From the NCBI GenBank assembly GCA_022266195.1, contig WHVY01000002.1, forward strand, positions 3,673,001 through 3,737,000: a stretch of 64,000 nt of DNA. The letters are read 5' to 3'. The translations under genes were made by a program, and so were the position numbers. Every line of letters starts with the position of its first letter. Positions within the stretch are counted from its first letter, which is position 1. Source of the stretch: Tetranychus cinnabarinus. Lineage: Eukaryota > Arthropoda > Arachnida > Trombidiformes > Tetranychidae. This document shows, in pieces, positions 62,778 to 64,000 of this stretch. The notes below the pieces were generated by a model. The model worked only from the letters and a program-made list of their open reading frames with translations. It was not told the origin of the DNA and did no database searches.

Positions 62778-64000
62778 GTAAGTTACTGATAAAAGTCCAC
62801 TTCATTACTTGACAAAAATCTTTGTCTAATGCTGAGCTTTTTCAACTGATAACATTACAATTTTTCACTTAACTTACAAATGATTTGGTTCAATATTTTG
62901 CAAATTGTGATGGAAATTTTCAAACTTGTATTTCAACTTAGAAGGTTAAATTGTTATGAAATGATTACTTACCTTACATTAATATTAGTTGAATTGCAAT
63001 TTGCCTTTTTTTAACTTTCATTGACCTTTTTGCGTTAAAGTAGACAAGGTTAATTTTGTCTGTAATCTAGCCTTGAATATTTCCATGAATTTCCAGGTGA
63101 ATTTTATCTTGAATAATCGAATCATAGGTTTTTATGAGTTGATTTTCGATAAATTATAATGATAAATCAATTGAACGTCAATCAAACAAAATAACTTGAT
63201 TAAGCGGTTGATAATAGATCAGCATTAGGTTCTCTATTTATCTAGACAAATTGAATTATAACACGTTATTTGATATCAACCATGCAAATGCATTTTCCTA
63301 ATTGTGAACAAAACAAAGTTTAAATGTAATGTTGTGATTAATATCGTAATATTGCAATATTATGATTTATATCAATCAAACCCTTTGGTTCATCTTTTTA
63401 CCCTGTTCAATTAGTTATGCATTTCAGTTAAAGGCAAGTGTAAACAATGAGTCGAACTGACGTTTCTCATCAATTGATTAACTTTTACTCTTGATTTTCT
63501 TTTCCCTATTAATCTGATTAACGGTCATCTTTGGCCAGTCAATTGTGTATATTCAATGTACTTAACTTTGTGATAATCAACCAGTAATAAAACAAATAAC
63601 CTCGGGCATTTCCTCATCTTTCAAGTCTCGTCAGTAAACAAGATTGAATGATTAACTGAATTTCTGAGGTTAACAATATTACATTAGCTTATGCCATTCA
63701 ATATGAATTTTTCGAGTTCACCTTTTCTCGGTGAATCACCAGCATGGTAAAATGATGAACCCATTATCACCAAAACAGAAATAGCAACAGAATCAAATTA
63801 AACTAAAAGCTTTACAAAACAAAATTGTCATTACTGATAAACAGGGTTCTACGGACTTGATAATGTTACAAAGACTCTGTAATCAAAATTTGATTAGAAC
63901 AACTGAGATCATGAAAAGCAACGTGATTTTGTTAAACAACATCATGTTGGAAAATCTGAATCAAACTCATTTCTAAAAAGGTGTTGATGAAACATTCAAA
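62778..64000 (+). other. Start of the SLC41 intron, cut by window edge
   Basis: It begins with gtaagt and runs at least 1.2 kb without an acceptor followed by MgtE-like coding sequence. A short dyad tattgcgatatt-like run (atatcgtaatattgcaatattatga) lies near 63341-63363. Nothing else is recognised. Confidence 0.6.

Overview
This is an AT-rich nuclear eukaryotic window. Genes have many exons with GT...AG introns. Intronic and intergenic DNA is dominated by words such as caattg, gttaac and tgatgat. The gene content (YLPM1, prefoldin 3, FCF1-like, a delta-9 desaturase, a SHB-type SH2 adaptor, SLC41), Asn/Ser homopolymer runs, TCAGT-type initiators and a DD41D mariner fit an arthropod. A mite such as a spider mite is my best guess, from sequence character only. 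I could not place the species.

Region 1 (1-8.5 kb) is compact. YLPM1 is rebuilt as seven exons on the minus strand and diverges from prefoldin subunit 3 across a 286-bp shared promoter. Prefoldin 3 converges on a minus-strand FCF1/Utp24 PIN-domain reading frame. The upstream part of that frame has two in-frame stops and no recognisable FCF1 start. A two-exon acidic small protein of unknown function follows on the minus strand.

Region 2 (8.5-23.8 kb) holds a four-exon acyl-CoA delta-9 desaturase with all three histidine boxes. It also holds a four-exon, 991-residue SHB-family adaptor whose SH2 domain lies at the C-terminus. Both are on the minus strand. A 3-kb intron of the SHB-like gene contains a local GC-rich island.

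Region 3 (23.8-61 kb) is about 37 kb with no host coding exon that I can support. It lies between the divergent SHB-like and SLC41 genes and is probably their regulatory and 5' UTR territory. Landmarks in it are:
- a cluster of TTAACGCGT-like sites;
- a 12-base GC-rich word repeated near a putative promoter;
- several perfect hairpins;
- a composition anomaly that may be a solo LTR;
- a structurally intact DD41D mariner (1,304 bp, 28-bp perfect inverted repeats, TA duplication, full transposase frame);
- paired TATCGATA sites;
- a three-copy, unclassified repeat of about 470 bp (two direct, one inverted);
- a long purine-rich tract.

Region 4 (61-64 kb) holds the first coding exon of an SLC41-type magnesium transporter. 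Four short uORFs precede its start, and the gene runs off the right edge. No tRNA, rRNA or CRISPR was recognised. Exon boundaries were chosen by eye from splice signals, phase and homology and have not been checked against transcripts.
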